A stretch of DNA of 64,000 bases from Syntrophosphaera sp035450685 (GTDB lineage Bacteria > Cloacimonadota > Cloacimonadia > Cloacimonadales > Cloacimonadaceae): assembly GCA_035450685.1 (NCBI GenBank), contig DAOTNF010000005.1:1-64000 (forward strand). The letters are read 5' to 3'. The position numbers and the translations under genes were made by a program. Under the pieces are notes generated by a model, which was not told the origin of the DNA, did no database searches, and saw only the letters and a program-made list of their open reading frames with translations. This document shows positions 16,820 through 24,855 of the stretch, in pieces; position 1 is the stretch's first letter; every line of letters begins with the position of its first letter.

Positions 16820-17806
16820 ATGGCAGCCCCACTGTTTTCCCGGGCAGTACCCGCCAGCACAAGGATGTCCATTATTAAGATGAGCCGACAAGACCTGATG
16901 CCCAACCTGGAGCCGGAACTGGTTCCCGAGCAGAGGCTCAAGCTGAGCCTTGATTTTCGGGGCAGGAAGCGCAGCTTTTACCTGCCGGTATGGCTGTTGG
17001 TTCTGCTGGCGGCCGCGGTGATCGTGTTGCTGGCGCTGGTGGGTATTTACGGCTTCGGGGGAGGCAATGCGGCGGATGCCAGGCAAGTAAAGGAACTGCG
17101 GCAGCAAAACAAATATCTTGGCTCACGCATCGCGGAGTATGAGATCGAGCTCGATTCCCTCGCCAGCCTGCTGGATTCCCTGGGCTTCGCCACTTCAGAG
17201 GAGCAGGACTATCCCTATTACAGCGGAAGGGATGAGGAGGCCCGCAGCAAGCTGCGCGGAACCCCCGACCTGGCGAAACAGCTCAATTCCCTGGATAGAA
17301 AGCTCTCCCAATTATGGAACAGATTGGGTGTGGAAACACCCCTTTCAACAGGTGAAGCTGCAGCGCAGGTGGTGGTGACCTCGGGCGACGGCATCCCCTC
17401 CATCTATCCGACCTTCGGCAGAATCTCCGACGGCTGGGGCATGCGCCTGCATCCCATCACCGGAGAACTCGAACTGCATCAGGGCATCGATATTGCCAAC
17501 CAGGTTGGCACACCCATCTATGCCACTGCTGACGGAGTGGTGGACGCAGTGGCGCACGATGAGGGCCTGGGCAAGTTTATCCGCCTCAACCACGCCAAAG
17601 GCTATCAAACTATCTACGGCCATCTGCTGAGTTTTCAGGTTAAACCCGGGGAGCAGGTGCGCAAGGGGCAGATCATCGCTATGATGGGCAACACTGGACT
17701 TTCCACCGGGCCGCATCTCCACTATGGGGTGCGCAAAGGCGGACAAGCCGTGAATCCAGCCAGCTACCTCAACCGGCTGGACGACCGGGCTTTCGCCACA
17801 AAATGA
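16820..17806 (+). CDS. membrane-anchored M23 (LytM-type) peptidase
   Basis: This cell-wall endopeptidase or amidase-activator type protein has 328 residues. A single membrane anchor (about 53-76, YLPVWLLVLLAAAVIVLLAL) is followed by a coiled-coil linker (about 88-115) and a C-terminal M23 domain with HPITGELELHQGIDIA and GPHLHYGV, which carry the zinc ligands (H-x-x-x-D and H-x-H types); the ligands look complete, so it may be active. The start at 16820 has GAGG seven bases upstream; ATGs at 16865 and 16880 also keep the anchor. It begins 42 bases after the last tRNA and ends in an ATGA overlap with the next gene. Confidence 0.93.
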   Translation: MAAPLFSRAVPASTRMSIIKMSRQDLMPNLEPELVPEQRLKLSLDFRGRKRSFYLPVWLLVLLAAAVIVLLALVGIYGFGGGNAADARQVKELRQQNKYLGSRIAEYEIELDSLASLLDSLGFATSEEQDYPYYSGRDEEARSKLRGTPDLAKQLNSLDRKLSQLWNRLGVETPLSTGEAAAQVVVTSGDGIPSIYPTFGRISDGWGMRLHPITGELELHQGIDIANQVGTPIYATADGVVDAVAHDEGLGKFIRLNHAKGYQTIYGHLLSFQVKPGEQVRKGQIIAMMGNTGLSTGPHLHYGVRKGGQAVNPASYLNRLDDRAFATK

Positions 17807-18441
17807 GCCCGCGGCAGGCCTGGATTTTCACCCATCACGCCCCCCGGGAGCTGTTTTCCGGCTATGGCAGGCTTGATGCCGGCAGGGATCTGGTCGTGGC
17901 GGTGGATGGCGGCCTGGAGCGCGTTCACGGACTCGGTTTGCGGCCAGATGTGGTAATCGGCGATTTTGACTCCCTTTCCCCGTCACTGCTTGCCCAATAT
18001 CCTGCCTCTCTTCTGCAACGCCATCCGGCCCGCAAGGATGAGACCGACACCGAACTGGCCATCCTGTGGGCGCTGGAGCGGGGTGTTGCGGATATCACCA
18101 TCTGCAACGATCTGGGGGGACGCTTCGACCACGCCCTGGCCCTTGTGCAAAACCTGCTGCTCATCCATGAACGCGGCGGGCGGGGCAGCATCGAGAGCGG
18201 GACGCAAAGGCTGTTTCTGATCGCTGGCGAGGCGGAAATCTGCGGCCTGGCCGACTGCAATCTTTCCCTGCTGGCCGTCTGGAGCGAGGTGGAGTTCGCC
18301 TCTTCCCAGGGCCTGCAATATCCCCTGGCGGGCGTGCGCCTCTTTTGCAGCCATCCCCGCGGCATGAGCAACAGGATAGTGGCCTCCACCGCCCGTATAG
18401 CCGTTTCCTGCGGCCTGCCCCTGGCCATTGTCGGAGGATGA
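17803..18441 (+). CDS. thiamine pyrophosphokinase
   Basis: This enzyme makes thiamine diphosphate from thiamine and ATP. Of 212 residues, the N-terminal domain carries VVAVDGGLE and PDVVIGDFDS, followed by KDETDTELA and LGGRFDHALA, the four motifs of the family's active site. The C-terminal domain is beta-rich and less conserved. The ATG overlaps the M23 stop. No thiamine riboswitch was recognised upstream, so it is likely constitutive with the M23 gene. An R2 element begins 23 bases after its stop. Confidence 0.94.
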   Translation: MSPRQAWIFTHHAPRELFSGYGRLDAGRDLVVAVDGGLERVHGLGLRPDVVIGDFDSLSPSLLAQYPASLLQRHPARKDETDTELAILWALERGVADITICNDLGGRFDHALALVQNLLLIHERGGRGSIESGTQRLFLIAGEAEICGLADCNLSLLAVWSEVEFASSQGLQYPLAGVRLFCSHPRGMSNRIVASTARIAVSCGLPLAIVGG

Positions 18442-18464
18442 TTTACCGTCTCAGTGGGATGGGC

Positions 18465-18552
18465 GGCTGCCGAAGTCTGTCCGGCATAGGCAACGGAGTT
18501 GCCTGTTTGTAAGAGACATCCGGTCTCTGTGGCAAACGGACTTTGCCACCCC
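18465..18552 (+). repeat. R2 four-hairpin repeat copy 3
   Basis: It begins 23 bases after the thiamine pyrophosphokinase stop and is read in the gene's direction: TGCCG/CGGCA, GGCAAC/GTTGCC, a GAGAC-type stem, then TGGCAAA/TTTGCCA. It joins directly to an R1 hairpin. Confidence 0.85.
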
Positions 18553-19023
18553 TGGGGACTGGATCCCGGGTCGCTGCCCGGGATGACACAGTTTTGGAGT
18601 CGGGGGGTTGTTTTCAAAAGACTGGATCACGGGTCAAGCCCGTGATGACGCGGTTTTATAGCTTAGCTTGGTTTGCTTCCGGGCTGGCTGAACAGCCTTC
18701 TTGTTTTACCATAGTAATCCGTAAATCAGTCAAATCCGTCAATCCGTATAAGATTGGCATGCCAGGCATCATACGGATGAAACGGATTACACGGATTAAC
18801 GGATAACTCGTTTTGCCCAGTGTGTTTATGGCACCTTTCCACGGCCATTTCCAAAAGACTGGATCCCGGCTCGCAGGCCGGGATGACACGGTATATAGAC
18901 TGGGGGTATTTGATTCGGGGCTGACGTCCTCCATCACCACCCCACCACGCCATCACGTCACCACGAAGTCCTTCTGGACGCTCCTTTCCACCATTCCACC
19001 ATTCCACCTTTCCACGGCCTAAT

Positions 19024-19160
19024 CGTAGCACCTATATATAATGGGGCCTCATTTGCATTCCTTTCACAAACGGGGGTCTTCCTGGGGTCAACCTTATAAT
19101 TTATAAGGATGACCTAAGGATGATAGGTTAAGCTGTTGATGCCTAAAATGATAGCCATCC
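19024..19160 (+). repeat. R3 repeat copy 2
   Basis: The palindrome CCTTATAATTTATAAGG is at 19092-19108. The upstream half is shortened relative to copies 1, 3 and 6. Confidence 0.8.
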
Positions 19161-19300
19161 GGGAGGGATGTCTGGGGAAGGGCTTGGATGCGGCAGGCCT
19201 GTTCAAGGCCGTTCCATCCATCTTGCCAAATATCGATTGACAAGAATAATTCTTTCATTTATAAGGTATTATTTAATCATGTAGTTTGGGAGAACATCGA

Positions 19301-19537
19301 ATGAATGAGGAACTCAAGCCAGGCGAAATGACCTTTGAACAGGCACTTCTGGCACTGGAAGACACGGTTGAGCGCTTGAACGAAAACCAGATGGACTTGG
19401 ATAAGATGATCGTCCTTTATGAAGAGGGGCTTCACTATCTCAAGCTCTGTCAGGAAGAACTGGCCAAGGCCGAACTGAAGGTCAAGCTGCTGAACGAAAA
19501 GATGGGCATCACCCCGGGAGATGACGAAAATGGATAG
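19301..19537 (+). CDS. xseB: exodeoxyribonuclease VII small subunit
   Basis: This 78-residue subunit assembles with XseA to degrade single-stranded DNA. The family pattern MTFEQALLALEDTVERLNENQMDLDKMIVLYEEGLHYLKLC is visible as a two-helix coiled coil (shown here only by its key turns: F-E-x-A-L-x-x-L-E, then L-Y-E-E-G). The ATG at 19301 has GGGAG nine bases upstream; a longer TTG-started reading is not preferred. It overlaps the prenyl synthase start by eight bases. xseA is not in the window, and the linkage xseB-ispA is common. Confidence 0.95.
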   Translation: MNEELKPGEMTFEQALLALEDTVERLNENQMDLDKMIVLYEEGLHYLKLCQEELAKAELKVKLLNEKMGITPGDDENG

Positions 19538-20420
19538 GAAAGTCTTGCTTAAAAAGGACATGCGCGAGAAGCAGGAGCTGGTCAACATCATCATGGACCG
19601 CTTTTTGCCCCGCAAGGACGAGTATCCCAAAAGCCTGCACAAGGCCTTGCGTTACAGCGTTTTCGCGGGAGGAAAGAGGCTGCGCCCCTATCTCACCCTG
19701 ATCACTTATGGCATGTACAAGAAAGATTTGGAGCCGATTTCGCCGGTGGCGGCAGCGATCGAGATGCTGCACACCTTTTCCCTGATCCATGACGATATGC
19801 CGGACATGGACGACGACGAATACCGCCGGGGCAAAAAATCCTGCCACGCCCTCTTTGGGGAAGGCGCTGCCCTGCTGGCGGGGGATGCCCTGCTGGTGGG
19901 GGCTTTCGACCTGATCACCCACGCGGAGATCAAGCCCTCCCACCGCCTCCAGTTCGTCCGCGAATTGGCTCAGGAATGTGGCATTGAAGGCCTGATCGCC
20001 GGCCAAATGGTGGATATCGAGTCGGAAGGCAAGAAAGTGGATAAAAAGACCATCAACTTCATCCACGAAAACAAAACAGCCAAGCTGATCCGCATCTGCG
20101 TGCGTTTTGGCGCCATCGCCGGAGGCGCTCCGGCAGGGGAACTCAAGCTGATCGAGGAATACGGTTCCTGCGTTGGCATGGCTTTTCAGATCACTGACGA
20201 CCTGCTGGATATCGAAGGCGACCCCAACGAACTGGGTAAGAGCGTGGGCAAGGACGAACACGTCCAGAAAGCCACCTATCCCGCCGTCTATGGGATTGCG
20301 GAATCACGCCGCAAAGCCCAGGAACTGATCACCCAGGCACGCGAGGCAATAAACAAACTGGGCGACAAGGCTTTGATGCTGGATATTCTGGCTGAACACC
20401 TCCTGAACCGCAAATCATGA
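19530..20420 (+). CDS. ispA: short-chain polyprenyl diphosphate synthase (FPP/GGPP type)
   Basis: This enzyme condenses isopentenyl diphosphate with allylic diphosphates for quinone, undecaprenyl and lipid synthesis. The first aspartate-rich motif is in HDDMPDMDDDEYRRG (about residues 85-100) and the second in FQITDDLLDIEGD (about 223-235). GGKRLRP lies near residue 50. The length of 296 is typical. The ATG at 19530 is preferred because GGGAG directly touches the alternative ATG at 19521. The stop overlaps dut by four bases. Chain length (C15 or C20) is not certain. Confidence 0.94.
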   Translation: MDRKVLLKKDMREKQELVNIIMDRFLPRKDEYPKSLHKALRYSVFAGGKRLRPYLTLITYGMYKKDLEPISPVAAAIEMLHTFSLIHDDMPDMDDDEYRRGKKSCHALFGEGAALLAGDALLVGAFDLITHAEIKPSHRLQFVRELAQECGIEGLIAGQMVDIESEGKKVDKKTINFIHENKTAKLIRICVRFGAIAGGAPAGELKLIEEYGSCVGMAFQITDDLLDIEGDPNELGKSVGKDEHVQKATYPAVYGIAESRRKAQELITQAREAINKLGDKALMLDILAEHLLNRKS

Positions 20421-20851
20421 AGATTGCCTATAAATTGCTGACTTCAACGGCCATCGCGCCGCAAAAGATGACCGAACACAGCTCCGGTTGGGATCTCAGC
20501 GCGGATCTGAAAGAAGCGGAGTTGCTGGAACCGGGGGAGCGGGCTGCCATCCCCACAGGAATCGCGGTGGAGATACCAGCCGGTTTTGAGGCTCAGATCA
20601 GGCCCCGCAGCGGGCTGGCTCTGAATCTGGGACTGGGCGTCCTGAACGCGCCCGGCACGATTGACGCGGATTACCGCGGGGAGATCAAGGTCATCCTCTT
20701 CAACGCATCCCAAAAACCTCTGCTCATCCAGCCGGGCATGCGCATCGCGCAGATGGTCTTCTGCGTCCTGCCGCAGGTGCAGATGGAGGAGGTGGAGACC
20801 CTGGAGGCAAGTGTCAGGGCTGAAGGCGGGTTTGGGCACACGGGCCATTGA
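20417..20851 (+). CDS. dut: dUTP diphosphatase
   Basis: This enzyme hydrolyses dUTP to dUMP, keeping uracil out of DNA and feeding dTMP synthesis. All five trimeric-dUTPase motifs are visible in 144 residues: SSGWDLSA, RPRSGLAL, GTIDADYRGEI, QPGMRIAQMV and the C-terminal RAEGGFGHTGH. The ATG overlaps the ispA stop (ATGA). Confidence 0.97.
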   Translation: MKIAYKLLTSTAIAPQKMTEHSSGWDLSADLKEAELLEPGERAAIPTGIAVEIPAGFEAQIRPRSGLALNLGLGVLNAPGTIDADYRGEIKVILFNASQKPLLIQPGMRIAQMVFCVLPQVQMEEVETLEASVRAEGGFGHTGH

Positions 20852-20865
20852 ACACGGAGAATCTA

Positions 20866-21768
20866 ATGACGATTATTGAACAGATAAAAAAGCTGAAAAA
20901 GGAATTGAACGCCACCATCCTGGCGCATTTTTACCAGTCGGTCGCGGTCCAGGAAGTGGCCGACTACAGCGGTGATTCCCTGGGACTGTCCATCAAGGCG
21001 CAAAAAAGCGACTCGGAACTGATAGTGTTTTGCGGGGTGCGCTTCATGGCGGAAACGGCGGCCATGCTCAGCCCCCACGCCAAAGTGCTTCTCCCCGTGG
21101 AGGATGCCGGCTGCCCGATGGCGGATATGATCACCCCGGAGCAGTTGATCGAACTGAAAAAGCATCATCCCGGCGCCGCCGTGGTCTGCTATGTCAACTC
21201 CAGCGCGGCCGTCAAAGCCGAGAGCGACATCTGCTGCACTTCCTCCAACGCGGTGGAGGTGCTGAAATCCCTCCCGGAGGAGCAGGAGATCATCTTTGTG
21301 CCGGATGTGAACCTGGGCACCTGGGCAGCGCGTCAGAGCGGCCGCAAGGTCATTGCCTGGAATGGCTTCTGCCCCATACACCAGTGGGGTTTCGAGCGCA
21401 GGCGTCTGGATAAACTGATGGCAAAGCATCCCGGCTACACCGTGCTGGCGCATCCGGAATGCGACGAAGACATCGTGGAAGTGGCTGACCACGTGCTCTG
21501 CACCAGCGGGATCTTGCGCTTTATCGAGGATAACGACGAGGTGATCGTGGCCACCGATCATGGCTTCACGGAGTATGCCAGGCACCTCTGGCCGGAAAAG
21601 CAGATCATCTCCCTCAATTCCCGCGCCCGCTGCAAGAACATGCAGAAAACCACCCTGCACAGTGTCTTGGATGCCCTTGTGCAGCAGCAGTATCTGGTGA
21701 CCGTGCCCCCGGAGATTGCCTCCCGGGCGGTCGGGTCTATCAACCGCATGCTGGAGGTCTCTCGCTGA
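20866..21768 (+). CDS. nadA: quinolinate synthase
   Basis: NadA condenses iminoaspartate with dihydroxyacetone phosphate to quinolinate, the NAD precursor, using a [4Fe-4S] cluster. The 300 residues include ILAHFYQ near the start, three candidate cluster cysteines (in DAGCPMAD, DICCTSSNA and HPECDED/CTSGIL segments), and NLGTWAARQSGRK. The ATG at 20866 has CGGAG seven bases upstream; a TTG reading from 20848 is not preferred. nadB and nadC are not in the window. Confidence 0.96.
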   Translation: MTIIEQIKKLKKELNATILAHFYQSVAVQEVADYSGDSLGLSIKAQKSDSELIVFCGVRFMAETAAMLSPHAKVLLPVEDAGCPMADMITPEQLIELKKHHPGAAVVCYVNSSAAVKAESDICCTSSNAVEVLKSLPEEQEIIFVPDVNLGTWAARQSGRKVIAWNGFCPIHQWGFERRRLDKLMAKHPGYTVLAHPECDEDIVEVADHVLCTSGILRFIEDNDEVIVATDHGFTEYARHLWPEKQIISLNSRARCKNMQKTTLHSVLDALVQQQYLVTVPPEIASRAVGSINRMLEVSR

Positions 21769-21782
21769 GCGATCTGACCCGG

Positions 21783-22391
21783 GTGGAACTGCCTTTCGGC
21801 GGGGCATACATCTTCCAGGAACGGCATTCCCAGGGGGTGTCGCAGGTGGCTGCGGCTTTGCAGGCGGCGGCTTTGGAAGCCTGTCCGGAAGAGGATGCCC
21901 GGGTGCTGGAACTGGGTTCCGGCTGCGGAATCGTGAGCATCATGCTGGCTTTGCAGCGTCCCCGCTGGCAGATCGATGCCCTGGAAATCCAGCCGCGGCT
22001 GCATCAACTTGCCGTGGACAATGCCTCCCTTTGCGGAGTGGAGGCCGCTTTCCAGCTTGCCGATCTGCGGGACTTCCAAGCCGAGCGGGCGTATCAACTC
22101 ATCATCTCCAATCCCCCCTGGCGCAAGCGGGGCAGCGGATTGCCAAGCCCGCATCCTTCCCGCGAGGCCAGCCGCAGCGAGCTTTTCTGCAATATGGCCG
22201 ATGTTCTGGCCTGCGTTAAACGCAACCTCTCCCCCGCCGGCGCCGCCCTCCTTGTCTATCCCGCATCACGGGAGCGCGAACTGGCCGCAACAGCCCAAAA
22301 TACTTTGCTTGACATAATTTCCGCCCTTGCCGTGACTGGCAACAAAGAACATACTATCTACAGATTTTCTCATAAAGGAAAGCCACAATGA
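21783..22391 (+). CDS. class I SAM methyltransferase, TrmN6-like
   Basis: This protein resembles the tRNA1(Val) adenine-37 N6-methyltransferase family. From the GTG at 21783 it has 202 residues, with the SAM-binding loop VLELGSGCGIVSIML (about 42-56), the acidic ALEIQ at strand 2, and the N6-adenine signature SNPPW (about 109-113). Upstream codons LSDLTRV also match the family's usual opening, so a CTG start at about 21765, overlapping the nadA stop, cannot be excluded. It ends with an ATGA overlap with the FtsX-like gene. The exact substrate is inferred. Confidence 0.85.
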   Translation: MELPFGGAYIFQERHSQGVSQVAAALQAAALEACPEEDARVLELGSGCGIVSIMLALQRPRWQIDALEIQPRLHQLAVDNASLCGVEAAFQLADLRDFQAERAYQLIISNPPWRKRGSGLPSPHPSREASRSELFCNMADVLACVKRNLSPAGAALLVYPASRERELAATAQNTLLDIISALAVTGNKEHTIYRFSHKGKPQ

Positions 22392-23218
22392 ACAACAGAT
22401 TTATCCTGATCCTGCTGCTGCTCGCGGCAAGCTTCGTGGCGTGGACCTATATTCACTACCAGTATCAGGAAAGCAAACAACTGCACCTGGACCAGCTCGC
22501 GCAGCTTCCGGTCTATGTGTATCTGGAAGATGAAGCCCTGGCGGACAGCCTGGGCGGCGAACTGCGGCAGTTGGGGCAGATTCAGAAGGTGGAGTTTTCG
22601 TCCGGCATCGATGCCGCCAAAGAGATCGTGAAATCCTATGGCCTGGACGTAACCGAATCCACTTTGCGCAACTACGATTTCCCGCATGTGCTTACCCTGC
22701 TCTTCAAACCCGAGCTGCTTTCCTTTCCCGCCCGCGACAAAGCCCTGAAAATGATCTCCGCGCGTGGCATCTCCAGCATGGACATCGACACCCAGGAAGC
22801 CGCCTGGAAGCTCTGCAAGCAGGAGCTTACCCAACTGCGCGGCAGGTGGACAATATCCACCCTGATCATTGCCGTGGTGCTGTTTCTGCTGGCATTCTTC
22901 GCCCGCTTTCACCTCTATCTGGAGGAGAAGCTGCTCAACCTGGGCACCAAGCAGGATATACTCACCGCTATGCAAGCCAGGAAGCGCAGGTTCCGGCAGT
23001 CGCTGCTGCTGTTTTTGATTCCCGCCTTGCTCAGCCCGCTGCTTTACTATTTCCTGGTAGCGGTCGGGAGTGTTAAGTCCCTGGTGGACTGGCAGTTCTT
23101 CTGCATCCAGGCCGGCACCGTCCTGGCAGGCGTCCTGGCTTCCCACCTACTGATCAAGGGCAGGGAACAACTCAGCATCTGGGATTTTGAGCCGCCCGCC
23201 GCGGACAGTTCCCTCTAA
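22388..23218 (+). CDS. FtsX-like division membrane protein
   Basis: This 276-residue protein has the FtsX layout: one N-terminal membrane segment (about 5-22), an extracytoplasmic domain (about 25-150), then three membrane segments (about 158-178, 202-222, 238-256) with cytoplasmic loops. FtsX, with the ATPase FtsE, controls cell-wall hydrolases at division; no ftsE is adjacent. The nearby M23 peptidase at 16.8 kb is the kind of enzyme FtsEX regulates, though it is in a separate operon. RBS AAGGAAAG precedes the ATG. The sequence is divergent, so an ABC-permease relative is possible. Confidence 0.75.
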   Translation: MNNRFILILLLLAASFVAWTYIHYQYQESKQLHLDQLAQLPVYVYLEDEALADSLGGELRQLGQIQKVEFSSGIDAAKEIVKSYGLDVTESTLRNYDFPHVLTLLFKPELLSFPARDKALKMISARGISSMDIDTQEAAWKLCKQELTQLRGRWTISTLIIAVVLFLLAFFARFHLYLEEKLLNLGTKQDILTAMQARKRRFRQSLLLFLIPALLSPLLYYFLVAVGSVKSLVDWQFFCIQAGTVLAGVLASHLLIKGREQLSIWDFEPPAADSSL

Positions 23219-23226
23219 CGCCAAAG

Positions 23227-23766
23227 ATGAAAAACATTCCCAATATACTGACCATTGGCAGGATTCTGTTGATCCCCGTCTTTTTGTGGCTCGTCTTTGC
23301 CAGGGATGCCATAGCTTCCGCCCTCTTGGTCTTTGTGGCGGCGGCGCTCACCGATTGGCTGGATGGCTGGCTGGCGCGCAAGTGGCAGGTGATCAGCGAC
23401 TTTGGCAAGATCGCCGATCCTTTGGCGGACAAGCTGCTGGTGCTCTCGGCTCTGGCGGCGCTCACCTGGCTGCCTCCCTACCGGCTCTGGCTGCCGATCT
23501 TTATCGTGATCGCGCTGCGGGAACTGGTGATCACCATCCTGCGCGAAATCTACAAGAAGCGCGGGATAATCGTTCCGGCGGACAAGCTGGGCAAGTGGAA
23601 GACCTTTTTGCAGATGCTGGGCATTGTGCTGGCTTTTGCCGCCTGGGCATGGCTCGAGCCGCTGCCCAAGGGATTGGTGTGGGCTGCCAACATCTGGTTT
23701 GGACTGGTGGCCGCGCTCACCCTGTATAGCGGCCTCAATTACCTTAAACGCCCCGTTGGGGCATAA
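23227..23766 (+). CDS. pgsA: CDP-diacylglycerol-glycerol-3-phosphate 3-phosphatidyltransferase
   Basis: PgsA makes phosphatidylglycerol phosphate. In 179 residues the CDP-alcohol phosphotransferase signature is complete: DWLDGWLAR (about 39-47), then G-x-x-x-D-x-x-x-D in FGKIADPLADK. Five to six membrane segments are seen, and the N-terminus MKNIPNILTIGRILLIP is typical. It begins eight bases after the FtsX-like stop. Confidence 0.95.
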   Translation: MKNIPNILTIGRILLIPVFLWLVFARDAIASALLVFVAAALTDWLDGWLARKWQVISDFGKIADPLADKLLVLSALAALTWLPPYRLWLPIFIVIALRELVITILREIYKKRGIIVPADKLGKWKTFLQMLGIVLAFAAWAWLEPLPKGLVWAANIWFGLVAALTLYSGLNYLKRPVGA

Positions 23767-23781
23767 ACTGGAGGAATCATA

Positions 23782-24855
23782 ATGAAACGCCTCACCCTTG
23801 CTCTTTTGATCATTCTGCTGCTCGGTATCGCCGCCTGCAAGCGGGAAACCGTGCCACCCAGCGTTTACGATAAATATGACCACTATCTGGACAAATCCAA
23901 GCCCATGGCCTTTGGGGACGACCGCGACATCCAGCTTTTTGTTTCCGATGAGTTGCAGGCTGACATTATGGATATCCTGGCTCCTTCCCTTACCCGCAAG
24001 GTGCAACTGAGCATCCTGGAGCAGTATTTCTATCTGCAACCAGTTTCAGGTGACAAGATCAAGGAGTTCGAGAACTATAAGAACCTGATCTACTGCGGCA
24101 CCCTGGACGGCGGCGACAAGGTTTCCCGCCACATCCGCTCAACCCTGAAGCAGGATATACTGGACAGGGTAAAAGCCAGCGGCGCGGAAATGGTGATGGC
24201 GAGCAACACAACTGTGCGCGACCAACTGCTGCTCTACCTCGTGGCAAGTGACGCACAAGCCCTGCAGCAACTGGCCTCCAGCCGCAAGGATCAGATCTTT
24301 GAGAAGTTTCTGGAGCGTTACTCCCTGCGCCAGGGATACCAATCCTACACCAACGCCGTGATCGACAACAAGCTTTTCCGCTCCCTGCCTTACACCATCC
24401 AGATTCCCCAGCTTTTCGACATCTATTCCAACAACCCCGAGGGCAACTTTATGTCCTTTGTTTACAAGCCCAGAACCACCCAGCGTGATCTGCCCGACAA
24501 GTTTGTCTCCATCTATTACGAGGCGATGCCCCAAAACAAGGTCAACCGCGAATGGCTGCTGGAAAAACGCAAGGAACTGCTCGCCGATCATTTTCCGGGA
24601 GACCAGATACTGGAAGACAAGATAGAGTTTGACTATTTCCAGATCGGCGGCTTTGACGCGCTGCGCCTGCGGGGAGCCTGGATCAACAGCGGGATCAGCG
24701 GCGGAGTGGGCGGAGCTTTCCAGACCTATGCCTTCTGGCACGCTCCCAGCCAAACCTCCTTTGTGGTGGACAATATCGTCTATTTCCCCGCCGGCGACAA
24801 GCTTCCCGTGCTGCTTGAGCTGGAACAGATTTCTGCCTCGCTACGGGTCAAATGA
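23782..24855 (+). CDS. DUF4837-type lipoprotein
   Basis: This is a 357-residue lipoprotein with lipobox LGIAAC (Cys19). The remainder resembles the DUF4837 family known from Bacteroidota and relatives: a charged first half, then a beta-rich region with FISIYYE-like and FDALRLRGAW strings. Function is unknown. GGAGG precedes the ATG. It overlaps the next lipoprotein gene by four bases, so the two are co-translated and may work together at the envelope. Confidence 0.8.
   Translation: MKRLTLALLIILLLGIAACKRETVPPSVYDKYDHYLDKSKPMAFGDDRDIQLFVSDELQADIMDILAPSLTRKVQLSILEQYFYLQPVSGDKIKEFENYKNLIYCGTLDGGDKVSRHIRSTLKQDILDRVKASGAEMVMASNTTVRDQLLLYLVASDAQALQQLASSRKDQIFEKFLERYSLRQGYQSYTNAVIDNKLFRSLPYTIQIPQLFDIYSNNPEGNFMSFVYKPRTTQRDLPDKFVSIYYEAMPQNKVNREWLLEKRKELLADHFPGDQILEDKIEFDYFQIGGFDALRLRGAWINSGISGGVGGAFQTYAFWHAPSQTSFVVDNIVYFPAGDKLPVLLELEQISASLRVK

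Larger units (their letters stand above)
18442..19300. repeat. intergenic repeat island 3 (R2, R1 x3, R4, R3)
   Basis: In order: R2 (18465-18552), R1 hairpins at 18557-18592 and 18612-18650, a tandem ACGGATTA-like repeat (about 18715-18803), R1 at 18848-18892, an R4 tract in pyrimidine orientation (about 18961-19020) and R3 (19024-19160). The last 140 bases before xseB hold no clear repeat and may carry its promoter. No gene is supported. Confidence 0.8.

Noticed and set aside
16721..17107. Minus-strand ORF ending in VGESNPCCVTENHES
   Set aside because: Antisense of the second tRNA-Glu and of the M23 peptidase gene.
17700..17806. Thiamine riboswitch for the thiamine pyrophosphokinase gene
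   Set aside because: The gene overlaps the M23 coding sequence and no conserved riboswitch core was found upstream.
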